Below, piece by piece: positions 1 through 10,227 of a stretch of DNA of 64,000 nt; within the stretch, counting starts at the first letter, position 1, and each line of letters begins with the position of its first letter. The translations under genes were made by a program, and so were the position numbers. The stretch spans positions 113,624 to 177,623 of the forward strand of contig JBNGIO010006320.1 of NCBI GenBank assembly GCA_049999805.1. Reading direction: 5' to 3'. This DNA is from Folioceros fuciformis (taxonomy: Eukaryota; Anthocerotophyta; Anthocerotopsida; Anthocerotales). The notes beneath the pieces were generated by a model. That model saw only the letters and a list, made by a program, of their open reading frames with translations, was not told the DNA's origin and searched no databases.

Positions 1-862
1 CCATCCGACTCCCAGCGAACACGCTTCCACCGCCATGGACAGAAGCTTGAGCACCTGCAACCCGAATCCACGGCATCAGCACGGCACCTCACAAACCCAG
101 TCCAAACCACAACAAACTCTCACCCCTGCTTGCCTGCTCGGGACGCCTCCCCAGCCCGCTCCGCAAACAGATCCGCGCCCACCACACCAAAGGGATGGCG
201 GCATTTCTGGCAAAGCCATCTGGGCACAGCTTGATCCAACCCCATCACCTAAACACCACACCAAACCACAACCCCTGTCCATCACGACGTCCTCAATTGC
301 TCAAACCACGGAATTACCACAGCCCGGACTGCCGGACGCAAAAGTCCCGGCTCATTCACAGACGGAAGGCCAGGGTGGCAGGATAGCTCCACCCGGATTT
401 CACAGGCAGTTTAAACCAGGTTCCCACTTTGTTTTCATCATACCTTCGTCCCCCGTTGTCCTGCCATCTTCCTTCGTTGCCCTAATTTTGCAGGATCCTA
501 CCGCCAGCTCCAGAGCCGCTAGCTGCGTGATTTGGGTGCATCGGCTCCCTGTGGTCGCAAGGATGATCGAAGAGAGGGAACGACTGGAATCATTAGCTTG
601 ATTGTGGAGGTCATGTTTTCAATCACGGCAGGTTATGTTGCCTTTTCCACCGTTGCCGTGCCCCCCACAAGATTAGTGTTCGCGGAGCTGCTATCTTCGT
701 TGTACCAGGAGGAAACACCAACATGAGCAGATAGGTAGTGCTATGTAGACGAATTTTAAGGTGATTTAAGGATGGATTTCCTGTATGAGACTGAAAGGTG
801 ATTATAAAAATTAGCGTAAGATGGTCTAAATAAATGTGAAACTGATACTTAATGAAGTCTGC
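1..862. other. Intergenic, upstream of the SET gene
   Basis: No gene could be supported here. The open frames are proline-, histidine- or glycine-rich readings with no recognisable domain. The last 150 bases before the SET gene are AT-richer, with short A/T runs, and probably hold its promoter and 5' UTR. Confidence 0.4.
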
Positions 863-2371
863 ATGGAAAGGAAGGTGACCGAGGAGCCGTGCGAGACAGT
901 CGGTTCCTTCCTCCACTGGAAGCTTACAGGGATGGCGGGAGGGAAGGGCAAATTGGCCCTGGCGGAGCTGCAGAAGACGGTGGTGGTGGAGGACATGCTG
1001 GCAGTTCCAAGCGAGGGGGCCATGCGGGAGTACTACGGGAATGTTGGAGCTGCAGGCGTGGGTGAAGGGTTGGAGGTGCGCTACATCGGTCGTGGAATGG
1101 GGAAAGGGGTTTTTGCAGGCCGGGATTTTGGAGAGGACGAAGTTGTGCTGAAGGAGCCCCAGCTGGTGGGAGCGCAGAGCACGCGGAGCAAGATGCACAG
1201 CCTGAACTGCAGCTTCTGCTTCCGGTACATTGGCAGTTTGGAGCTGCAAGTGGGCAGGCGGCTGAAGCTCATCGCAGAGGGTGGGGAGGATGCCCACCGG
1301 CATGACGGTGACGATGGGTACGGATCGGACAGGAGCATGGGAGAGCACGCGCTTGGGGAAGAGTATGACCTTGGTTTTGTGGAGGTGGGAGAGGAGGCAG
1401 CAAGGAAGTTGAGAGAGCGAGAGAGTTTGGCGGAGGGGCTGTTGAATGGCGCCATTCAGCTGCCCTACAGCAGTCTGTTCCCCCTGCCTCCCGTGGAGAA
1501 GTGCAGTGGTGGATGTGGTGAGGAGTATTACTGCAGCTTGTCCTGCGCGGAGGGTGCGTGGGAAGGGTACCACTCGCTGCTCTGCACGGGTCCCGGGTCC
1601 TTCTGTCGGGACAGGAAAGCGCTGGCGTGGTTTCAACAGCACGCAGACACCACTAACGATGCTTTCCGCATTGCTGCCCAGGTTATTGCCAAGACCATGC
1701 TCAGGTTTCGAAGGATCAAGCAGGTGAATAGGGACATGACCGATGAAGCTGCGCTGCTGGAAGCCTGGAAGCCGTTTGCCATGGGGTGGAAAGGCCTGAT
1801 GTGGGAGACCGTGGCACGGCCAGAAGATGTGGATTCTGATGACGAAACGGAGTTCAGAGACAGCATCAAGACCATGGCAGCTGATTCCTTGCACCTTCTC
1901 ACGCAAGCCATCTTCTCTCCAGAGTTCGAACCTTTGTTTACCTTGGAGGTTTATGGGAACATCATGGGCATGTTCGAGCTCAACAATCTCGAGATTGTAG
2001 TTTCGAATCCGCTGGAAGACTACTTCATCCACATCGACGAGCTGCCTCAGCGAGAGAAGGAACAAGCGGAGAAGCTAACTCGGCCACTTCTGGAAGCGTT
2101 CGGGGACGACTACGGTGTATACTGCGAGGGCTCGGGCTTCTTTCGGCTGCAGAGTTGCATGAACCACTCCTGCGATCCGAACGCAAGGGCATTCAAGAGG
2201 AGTGAGGACATTGATGGGCAAGCTGTTTTGTTAGCCAACAGGGTCATAACCAAGGGGGAGCAGATCACCATCTCTTACGTGGACGTCAACCTGCCATTTG
2301 AAGATAGAAAGCAAGCTCTGGCAGACTACGGTTTCGAATGTCACTGCGAGATTTGCGCAGCGCGTGAATGA
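863..2371 (+). CDS. ATXR2: ATXR2-like SET-domain protein-lysine methyltransferase
   Basis: Single-exon gene of 502 residues. The frame is open upstream but ATG 863 is its first ATG; a second ATG follows at 932. The order of motifs is that of Arabidopsis ATXR2. The split SET domain begins near residue 72 (RYIGRGMGKGVFAGRDF). A Cys-rich MYND-like insert follows near residue 213 (CSGGCGEEYYCSLSC). The long middle ends in a segment containing YGNIIMGMFELNN-type residues (seen as YGNIMGMFELNN). The S-adenosylmethionine-binding motif NHSCDPNA is near residue 434, then GEQITISYVD, and the post-SET cysteines CHCEIC close the protein. ATXR2 is known as a histone H3K36 methyltransferase acting with LBD/ARF regulators; that function is transferred from the family. 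Angiosperm ATXR2 genes have many introns, so the lack of introns here is unusual. It converges on the D27-like gene. Confidence 0.88.
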   Translation: MERKVTEEPCETVGSFLHWKLTGMAGGKGKLALAELQKTVVVEDMLAVPSEGAMREYYGNVGAAGVGEGLEVRYIGRGMGKGVFAGRDFGEDEVVLKEPQLVGAQSTRSKMHSLNCSFCFRYIGSLELQVGRRLKLIAEGGEDAHRHDGDDGYGSDRSMGEHALGEEYDLGFVEVGEEAARKLRERESLAEGLLNGAIQLPYSSLFPLPPVEKCSGGCGEEYYCSLSCAEGAWEGYHSLLCTGPGSFCRDRKALAWFQQHADTTNDAFRIAAQVIAKTMLRFRRIKQVNRDMTDEAALLEAWKPFAMGWKGLMWETVARPEDVDSDDETEFRDSIKTMAADSLHLLTQAIFSPEFEPLFTLEVYGNIMGMFELNNLEIVVSNPLEDYFIHIDELPQREKEQAEKLTRPLLEAFGDDYGVYCEGSGFFRLQSCMNHSCDPNARAFKRSEDIDGQAVLLANRVITKGEQITISYVDVNLPFEDRKQALADYGFECHCEICAARE

Positions 2372-2452
2372 GCTCCATGGACAAGACCCGTGGTGCAGAA
2401 TCCATCACCAAGCAAGCAAGAACCGTACATTATAATACAAAATCACAATTCG

Positions 2453-3289
2453 CTATTGGCTTCCTGACAGCGGAGAGTAACTTTCATCACCAGCCCTGTT
2501 CCCTGTCTGGGTAGCCGGGGAAGGGGAGCGGGTTTGAGTTCTTGCGAGTTTGGGGCAGTTGTCACTCTTGGGTTGGGCTATAGGGCAAAACTGAGAGTAG
2601 CAGGGCTGCTGGAGAGCCTTGTCCTCCTCCAGGGGCGGAGGCTGCTGCCCGAAGATCATCTCACAGCTCATGTCCTCGTAGTTGGGATTCATTGTGAGCG
2701 GGAGGCCGAAGTCGTTGGTGAAGAAATCCTGGGTTGGAATTTTGCACATGTTGACGCACATTCCGACGCAGCCACTCACCTCCAGGTACCGGCACTTCTT
2801 GATCTTCACCCCGCTCATCTGCTTCTCCCCGTTCACCTCCACCTCCACGCGCTCCGCTGGCCCCACCAGCCACTGGAAGAAGGGCACGGTGATGGCAGCG
2901 TTGAGCTCACACGAGAACTTGGTAGGCGGGAAGAGCTTCTTGAACTGCTCCGGGGCCCCTGGGGGGAGCGTGGACAGGAGCACCTCCCGCACGGCGGCCT
3001 GCTGCTCCTTGGCATTCCGGCCCTGCATCACCCCCCGGGAAACGTCCACGAAGCCGTCGTAGCCCGGAATGTCGGAGGTGTTGCCCGTCAGGTTCTCCAT
3101 CTTGCGTTGGAACAGGCCCATGAAAGCCTTGTCGAAGAGCGAGTCCTTGTACTTGGTCTTCTCCCCGAACGGGGCCGGCTGTCCTGATGGTTCCGCGATC
3201 CCGCATCTCACATGCACAAGCGACGGGTGCCTGGGAGCGGATTGCGGAGTCGGGCGGATGGTGAAGCAAGCCCCAGAGTGGAGCCTCAT
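2453..3289 (-). CDS. D27: D27-like beta-carotene isomerase, plastid
   Basis: Single-exon, 278 residues, ATG at 3289. Residues 1 to about 38 are basic and Ser/Pro/His-rich, like a chloroplast transit peptide. The DUF4033/D27 core follows. FGEKTKYKDSLFDKAF is near residues 41-56, and the Cys signature KKCRYLEVSGCVGMCVNMCK is at 164-183. IPTQDFFTNDFGLPLTMNPN comes next, then EDMSCEMIFGQQPPP, and a divergent tail from about residue 222. D27 is an iron-containing isomerase that converts all-trans to 9-cis beta-carotene in plastids, the first step of strigolactone synthesis. Paralogous clades (D27-like1 and 2) have other isomer preferences, so the exact substrate is open. The absence of introns is unusual for the family. 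It lies 81 bp tail-to-tail from the SET gene. Confidence 0.85.
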   Translation of the reverse strand: MRLHSGACFTIRPTPQSAPRHPSLVHVRCGIAEPSGQPAPFGEKTKYKDSLFDKAFMGLFQRKMENLTGNTSDIPGYDGFVDVSRGVMQGRNAKEQQAAVREVLLSTLPPGAPEQFKKLFPPTKFSCELNAAITVPFFQWLVGPAERVEVEVNGEKQMSGVKIKKCRYLEVSGCVGMCVNMCKIPTQDFFTNDFGLPLTMNPNYEDMSCEMIFGQQPPPLEEDKALQQPCYSQFCPIAQPKSDNCPKLARTQTRSPSPATQTGNRAGDESYSPLSGSQ

Positions 3290-4405
3290 CGTGCCTCAAT
3301 CCTCCACAACCTCAGAGTGCGCTCAGTGACTGGGACTGACTGAAGCTACATCTGCTTGCAAATGGCATCCCCGAGTGCAAGGCGAGCACAGCACACCGTG
3401 TGTGAACCAGGTTATCGACACTGCCTAAGAACCAAAGCATGTTAGTGGAGCGCTAGGATGAGCAGTGTGTGTCCGCCACACGCTCTGCTTCCGTGTGGCT
3501 GCCTAGGCGCCACACACAGAAGCAAGGAAGCTTAGGTGTTTGACACCCACAAAAAAAATAACAAAGTGGAAGGAAAAAACAACATCTGGACGTGAAAAGA
3601 TCCGATGCTTCCTGGTTCCGAAGGGACTTCTCGAAGCCCGCCCTGCCAAGCATCGTATGTCAGCCCTCCTAGTTTCAAACGCCGTCACACAGAAGTCATT
3701 CGTTCAAGACAGGAGCATGCGCGACGGGAGTCCTACACTCTGCACCGCGCTGTCATCACACAGCTCACGAAGATTTCTCGAGGCCTTCAGCTTGGACTCA
3801 CAGCCCCCAAGGAAGACTACTAGCGAAGACTGCTGCTGACTGCCCTCCTCGCATACCAGGTACGTCAAAGTCCAACTCAATTGTTCCGTGAGCCAACCTT
3901 CAAACAAGAGTGGGGAAGCCTCGAAGACGAGACGCTGCTGAATCTTTTTGCAACTTCGAACAGAGGTCCGATACAACGCACTACATTCTGCTTACATGCT
4001 ATGTACATCTGCCTACACCCAGCTGGTCATCCTGTTCCAGAACGTGCTCGCCTGGTATTGTGACAGCAACGTTGCAGGAAACAGCTAGGGCCAATAGCTT
4101 CTCACTTATTTCTGATCTGGGCAGTGGTGCTGGGGCAGGATCAGTATTTCGCGATCACCACCAATGTTGCGGGCCTGACTGCAGCCCATCTTGCCAGGGT
4201 CACAAGGTGGCTTCATCCTGCGGGTGCCATCATCTTAGCCCGTGGTACATTTCAGGCGTCGAAGGCCTTACATGCTTCACGGATATCCGTGCCCGGGAGC
4301 CACTCTCAGGCACATAACGCACACATCAAGTACCTACACAAGGTCAGCAACAACATGACACAAAATAGACTGTACAGCACGACGCCTGTCAAGATTTCCA
4401 AAGAT
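3290..4405. other. Intergenic, no supported gene
   Basis: Short overlapping open frames on both strands show no domain, signal peptide or convincing splice-linked exons. The left end should carry the D27 promoter; the right end grades into the AT-richer secreted-protein region. Confidence 0.4.
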
Positions 4406-4975
4406 TCAATCCAGGATTATCCGCCTGTGAGGATACAGACTATAACATCCAGGTACCACACAATTGTACAAGATATCTAGAAAGCCAATATGGTCATGAA
4501 ATCCAATGACACATTTTGCATCTATTTCACTTGGACAAGAATCCTGGTCTTGGTCTTCCTCAACCATGTTAATCCCTCCAGCATATTGAGACGCTGGACA
4601 TTTCTCCACCAAGTGCAATCTCGCCACTTCCAAGCAAACTTTCAGTTGCTCTTCGAACAAGAAAGGAAGTATAATATTTTCATCACCTTTCATGGAACCT
4701 CTTGCACCTGCATATGTGCTATATGTCAGACCAGTTGATCCCGTACTTTGTACCTCAACCCATCTCCCATGTCCTTCACTAAACATGAGAGTAGTCATAT
4801 CCTCAGGTTGCACCACAGCATGAAGTGCTGTCTGCATTCTCAAAATCTCTTTTCCGTCATTTGAGTCTACATGTACTTCTTCAAAACATGTGAAGAAGAG
4901 ACTAGGCTTGTACACAACAGCTTCATTAAATCTAAGAACTAGAAATAATAATAGGATTGCACCTACTCTAACCAT
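4406..4975 (-). CDS. Unrecognised secreted protein
   Basis: An uninterrupted frame of 189 residues from an ATG. The N-terminus MVRVGAILLLFLVLRFNEA looks like a cleavable signal peptide, so the product probably enters the secretory pathway. The rest has scattered cysteines (FFTCFEEV, KVCLEVA, EKCPASQ, DSCPSEIDAKC, NCVVPGC) that could form disulfides, and acidic patches. I recognise no family. Codon choice and surrounding DNA are clearly AT-richer than the neighbouring genes. The C-terminal 15 or so residues (CYSLYPHRRIILD) may be read-through of an intron. It could be a lineage-specific secreted protein, a transferred gene, or a chance frame; the signal peptide and length argue against chance. 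Confidence 0.45.
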   Translation of the reverse strand: MVRVGAILLLFLVLRFNEAVVYKPSLFFTCFEEVHVDSNDGKEILRMQTALHAVVQPEDMTTLMFSEGHGRWVEVQSTGSTGLTYSTYAGARGSMKGDENIILPFLFEEQLKVCLEVARLHLVEKCPASQYAGGINMVEEDQDQDSCPSEIDAKCVIGFHDHIGFLDILYNCVVPGCYSLYPHRRIILD

Positions 4976-5830
4976 GTTGCTGTTCCAAATTGCTCTGCAA
5001 CAAGACCATGTTTATCAATATATGTGACAACCCAAATTGACCTATGACTCTGAGAATAGACAGCATATTTTGTGAGTATATATATTTTATTAGGTATGCG
5101 TACTCTTATGTCTCATTCTACTATTGTTCAACAACCATGTCTTCAATTAAATCTTTATACAGTAGTCAATCATGTTTCTTTAAGAATGCAATCGTTTTCA
5201 TGTTTTGGAGAAATGTGAATGTCTCTTGTGCCTTGGCCACTTGCTCACTCCATGAATGAGATTGAAGATAAGAGATGTTGAAGGAAAGTTTTGCATTCTT
5301 CAAGTAAGCAAACTCTTCAACATACTATTGTAAGGTAACCTCTTTTCGGAGCGTAAGGAGTTCACCAACAAACCAACTATTTAGACCTCTGTTAGTTATT
5401 AATTAATTAATTATAATACGTGTGTAAGAGTTTTATAACTTTTTATTTAATTAATATTATAATAGTATGGAATAATACTCGAAAGAGGGACGCTGGGTGG
5501 GTCATGGCTCCCACGCTCCGGTGAGGGTCGTCGGCGCGCGTCCCGAGAGATCCAGGAGAGCAAAATTAGATCCAGCTGGGAAGCAATACGTTGTGGACTG
5601 CGAGAATGGCACTGAAAGGGGGACAAAACCCAGTTTCCACGGGCATACGACAACGGGTTGGGGCGAGGGAATTGGGTTTGCTATATTTGGTAACGCGGGT
5701 CGGGCAGAGGGGACAATCGCCCCGGGGCTGGGATCCCGCGAGCTGAAGCCATCCTCGAGACCTGGTGTCTGGTGCGACGAGGTAGGCGCATTGTGGATGT
5801 GGGATCGGTGCGAGCGGAAGCCTGGCACCG
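4976..5830. other. AT-rich intergenic passing into GC-rich promoter of the mannanase
   Basis: Up to about 5470 the sequence is AT-rich, ending in a run of ATTA repeats (around 5395-5412). Composition then switches abruptly to GC-rich DNA that runs into the mannanase gene. No gene is supported. Confidence 0.4.
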
Positions 5831-7850
5831 ATGGAAGCTGCAGGCGATGCGCGGGCTGCTGGCGGGGTGCGCGTCGGGGGCGCCGTCTCCAGGCTTGCGA
5901 TCGCCAGGCTCGCGGTCTTCGCTGCGCTGCTCCTCTGCGGAGCGGGCTCTGCGGTTTCTCAATTCGATGATTTGCGGGACAAGTTTGTGACAGTCAGTGG
6001 CGTGCAGTTGGTCGTGGACGGGAAGCCGTTCTACGTGAACGGATGGAACTCGTACTGGCTCATGGCCAAGGCCGCGGAGCGTGTTTTCGAGCTCCAAGGC
6101 TCGGGGAGGAAGAGCGATCTTGAAAGCGGTTGGGAGAAGGCCGGCGCGCTGGAGGAGGTGAAGCAGGTCTTGGAGCACGGGTCGAATCTCGGGATGACTG
6201 TGTGTCGGACCTGGGCCTTCAGTGACGGCGGGTACCACGCGCTGCAGATCGCGCCGGGCCGGTACGACGATGTCGTGTTCAAGGTATGCTTGTTGTCGGA
6301 TTGAGTTGTTTCAGTGGGAACCGGGTGATTAGGCGGTGGTGGAAGGTGTTGAGACGCATTAGGCCTGTAAGATTTTTTCTTCGTCGTCTTCTGATCCTTT
6401 TGTGTTGTTGAGGTGAAGAGCTGGATTTTGGAATCTGTGCCCACGTCTTAGGAGTGTATGAACGTTTGTTAGGTGCCGGACGTGGCTGGTACGGGGCCGT
6501 CAAGGTAGGTGGGAATGAGTGTGTGTGTAGCTTGCGCGTCGCGCGTGCTGGAAATCGAAGGTCGGATGAAGCTGGCCGAATAGTGACCTAATGTGGAGAC
6601 TTCTGTTTGGAGACAGGCCTTGGATTATGTGGTGGCAGAGGCGAGGAACCACAATGTGAAGCTGATTCTGTGCTTGGTGGACGACTTAGCCTCATTTGGT
6701 GGCAAGCCGCAGTATGTCAAGTGGGCCGTGGAGGCTGGTCATCACTTGAGCCTCCCGTCCAATGACTCATTCTACTCTGACAATTTCATCAAGAATTATT
6801 ACAAGCGACATGTGATGGTGAACAGTGCGTCGTTTGCTCTGCGAAAGTTCTGCTGTTATGTGCTGCTTCAGTTGCATTTCAGTTACAGGGTCGTTCTGTT
6901 GCTGCAAATTGCAGAGAGTGGTTACTCGGGTCAACACAGTGACGGGATTGGCCTACAGGGATGATCCCACGATACTGGCCTGGGAGCTGGTGAACGAGCC
7001 TCGGTGTGCTTCTGATCCTACTGGTCACACCTTAAAGGTAATCACTGACGTTCCCTGAGGTGGCTGTGTCAGCTTTCAGGAATTGAAATCGATGGATCAA
7101 CCTCCCCATGGGGGAACCTAATATCATGAACGTGGCAGGCTTGGATAAAAGAGATGGCAGCCTATGTGAAGATGCTGGATAGCAAACATCTTGTCACGGT
7201 TGGCTTGGAGGGCTTCTACAATGGAGCCAAAGGTGCAAACTTAAATAGACTTGGTGCCAATCCTGCTGGGGGCTGGGCTCAATGGCTTGGCACTGACTTC
7301 ATCGACCAGAACAAACTGGAACATATTGATTTTGCCTCAGCACACGGTTATCCTGACACCTGGTGAGCCCCTGCTGATTGATCTACGAGGGTCCTGCACA
7401 CGCACACGCCATGGGCAACACATTAACTCATTCCTGTTGTGCAGGGTACCTTTTCTTACCCCTGCGGAGAGACTAGATTTCTTCAACAATTGGGTAGACG
7501 TGCACATCGAGGATGCGCAACAGCTACTGGGAAAGCCAGTTCTCTTCTCAGAGTTTGGCATCTCAGCAGAGACGAAGGATTTCGAACCGGAAAGCAGGCA
7601 CAGGTTGCTCACTTCCATGTTTCACAGAATATGGGAGTCTGCGAAGGCAGGCAGAGCAGGTGCAGGATCACTGGTTTGGCAGTTTGTGGCACCCAACATG
7701 AACAAATTGATCGACTCCTTCTCGATTGTGCCCACTCGGCATCAACATATCGCGGAGCTTTTCTCTGCCCACTCATGCAGATTGCTGACAGTGTACAATC
7801 CTCTGCACGCCCAAGCATGTGCTCTTCCAGTTCAGGACAAGGCGAACTAA
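5831..7850 (+). CDS. Mannan endo-1,4-beta-mannosidase, GH5 family
   Basis: Five exons in consistent phase: 5831-6283, 6617-6817, 6915-7037, 7139-7362, 7445-7850; 468 residues. A hydrophobic segment at about residues 24-42 ([18 protein letters not shown]) is a signal peptide or anchor, so the enzyme is probably secreted to the wall. The GH5 barrel follows: [26 protein letters not shown], and [12 protein letters not shown] with the proton donor Glu near 246. [14 protein letters not shown] comes next, then VLFSEFGIS with the nucleophile Glu near 370, and SLVWQFVAP with the substrate tryptophan. Plant members hydrolyse internal mannan linkages during wall loosening or mobilisation, and some act as transglycosylases. 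The first intron is 333 bp; the others are 76-101 bp. It converges on the RNase H2B gene. Confidence 0.93.
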
Positions 7851-8525
7851 TTGGCCTTGTTTGTACGTCAAGGACGGGGGCGTCAGAGTCCTAGAAATAA
7901 GTGCAATCCTTGTACTTGCGCAGTAATGCCGTTTATGTAGTTGACGTGTACAGTGGTGAAACAAAAAGTTGGTGGCCCCAGGCTGTGACGGCGATGATTG
8001 CCCTGGACAATGCCGTCAGAAACAAAATATCCAGGCAATGATCCCTCCTAGACTCACAACCGCGTCCACGGTGTTGTTGTTTACCGGTTCTCCCTCGGCA
8101 CAAAGGCCGAGACGTTTGGGAAAATGCAAACACAAAGGACATACTGCATGTAAAGGATGTTTCCGCACATGCACACTGTGGAAAGCGTCCTCAAGGACCA
8201 AACGAAGGTTGAATGTACCACGCCATCCGAGTATCAATTTCCTGCTAGAATTGAAGGACTTGCACGCTTTCCGCGTCCGGTGGAAAATTGGTGACCACAG
8301 GTTGCAAGGGCGTTCAAGGATCGTTCTCACCGAGGTCGCACGAAGAAACTGGTTATTTTGCGTGAACCAGCGGCAGCCGAGGCTGATTTCTTGGTGGGTC
8401 CTTTTTGACCACTTGAGGCAACCTACAAAAGGAACTGGTTTAGTTTGGGGAAGATGCTGCAATGGAAAGACTATGCAGGGTCTGCAGCCGAGAATATCTT
8501 ACAGGTACCGGTTTCATGGGCTCTG
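7851..8525. other. Intergenic between convergent genes
   Basis: Two antiparallel open frames of about 150-186 codons overlap here, without recognisable domains. This should be 3' UTR of the mannanase and possibly a last exon or 3' UTR of the RNase H2B gene. Confidence 0.35.
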
Positions 8526-9873
8526 CTAGAAACATGTGCGTCTGCGCATCAGAACGAGCCTTTTTATGGGCTTCAAAATCCACCCTGCAGGAAGTAGAGT
8601 TGGGTCAGGAGTACAGTACTGCATCCAGTGCAAACCATGCACGCCAAGGCGTCCTAGAGCGACCGTGCACCTTAGATGGGTGCATAGCATCTGAAGCCAT
8701 GGATCCGGCTTCAGGTACTCCCCAAGCACACCCACAGCATGCACCTCTGCACACGCGCAGGAAGGAGATGTCACACCATTTCCTCGGATAGTGGAATAAT
8801 GCTAAAACGAACAGGGTTATTCACATGTGAGCCTTACTCATATCATCTTCACTTAGGGAGCCGTAGGCACCACCTTTGAGGGATGCCAAGGCCCTTGAAG
8901 TCTGCCTGACCTACAATCCATGCCACTTGTGCTTCAGGTTCCTGACTTCGCAGACGAGTTGCAAGCAGATGTGGCCAGACAAAGCGTACCTTGCAACACA
9001 GCCATGCCAAAGCCTTGTTGTCATCCAGTCTGTAGTACTTGACCGAACCCAGTTCTGACAGGTTTCCCACAGCTTGTAAGGTGCCATGAGGGGACAGCAT
9101 GCGATGCCAGCACCGAAACCTGGGCTCTCACCTCGGACTTCACAAACAGCTTGAAGTGAGTTCCCAAGGAGAGGCAACAGACGAATGTAACTGGGATACC
9201 CATCCACATCCAGAACCTCGTCCAGTGCCCTGAACTTGCCTGCGTCATCACCTCTCTGGACCGACACAATCGTCAGCTAAAGGTCGCCAATGAAAGGTGG
9301 AACACCTGTGGATATCTAGGCACTCACTTTCATGCGGGCTTTGTCCAGGAGTGGCAAGAGGAGAAAAATTGGATCAACAGGTGATCCCACGTATAAGCTC
9401 CCATCTGCTTGCACGATCCCCATTGCGGGAGGAAACTCTCAAACACGTCAGTCACATCTGTACACTCAGCAGCACCCACATGCCGCAATGAGGTACAAGA
9501 ACCCAAGCACTATCTCAACAAAACCAATGACTGGGCGCTCTATCGTCTCACCTTCAACCACAGAGTCGCCTACGAACCAAGACCCATACCGTTGTTTAAA
9601 CCAGTGAACCTCCTGAACTGTTCCATCCATTACCATGTACAAAGCCTTGCTTCCTACTCCTCCAAGACAAAACGCATCACATCAAGAGTCACATCAAGCA
9701 TGCAACAAGCAGACGACTGCCATGCTGATTTCATTTCACTGAGCTGACCAGGACAGCAATGGTTGCTAACCGGATTTCGGGTTCTGCAAATGTACAAATT
9801 TGCCATCCAGCTCCTGACTCGTGCTTTCGGACTTGCTCAAAGAGGGAGCTGTCAGGACAAGCCGGTTGCGCAT
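8526..9873 (-). CDS. RNASEH2B: Ribonuclease H2 subunit B
   Basis: Reconstructed from small exons on the minus strand whose phases all agree: 9771-9873, 9552-9653, 9328-9407, 9132-9255, 8990-9054, 8911-8941 (only 31 nt) and 8671-8746. The 3' end is uncertain: reading on from 8671 gives a stop at 8526. The exons spell the known order of plant and animal RNASEH2B. FVHLQNPKSG is followed by EVHWFKQRYGSWFVGDSVVE, then DGSLYVGSPVDPIFLLLPLL, RGDDAGKFRALDEVL, and GSVKYYRLDDNKALAWLCCK. GVLGEYLKPDPWLQMLC closes the recognisable part. The subunit is a non-catalytic partner of RNase H2A and H2C, the complex that removes ribonucleotides embedded in nuclear DNA and RNA-DNA hybrids. The start ATG at 9873 is chosen because the preceding sequence does not match the family. 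Confidence 0.82.
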
Positions 9874-10227
9874 AGTCAGTCCCACCACACATGATCCAAT
9901 CTGCTGCTGTTGACAGTATTCGCATGTACCATGTGCAATCAGAACGCGGATGTCCGAGCTTGCGTTGCGTGAACACATGGCCACAAGCAATCTGTGCTTC
10001 CTCCTGCTGGCAGCCCTCGGAAACTCTCGTATTTTGTTGGCCTCCTTTTCCGCGGGAAGCAAAATTATCTACCATTATATCGCGAACCCATCAGAAACTT
10101 TGTATTACAGCGTTGCCGCCCTAAAATTGACAGCTTTCACGACGTCTCACAAATCGTTTGTCTACAGGACGGGAATGTAGTCAGCCAGCCGTGCTTACCC
10201 GTTTTCGCGACCACGATTGACAACGGT
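9874..10227. promoter_or_regulatory. Divergent promoter interval, RNase H2B / RNA methyltransferase
   Basis: 354 bp separate the start codons of the minus-strand RNase H2B and the plus-strand RNA methyltransferase, so both promoters must lie here or within the 5' UTRs. No specific element is identified. The methyltransferase frame is open back to 9994, so the interval may be shorter. Confidence 0.4.

Noticed and set aside
623-2065. 480-codon open frame antisense to the SET gene
   Set aside because: It mirrors the GC-biased third codon positions of the ATXR2-like gene and has no domain; the sense strand shows complete SET motifs.
9731-10075. Minus-strand frames extending upstream of the RNase H2B start
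   Set aside because: The conserved N-terminus begins at the ATG at 9873; sequence beyond it is unlike the family and overlaps the divergent promoter.
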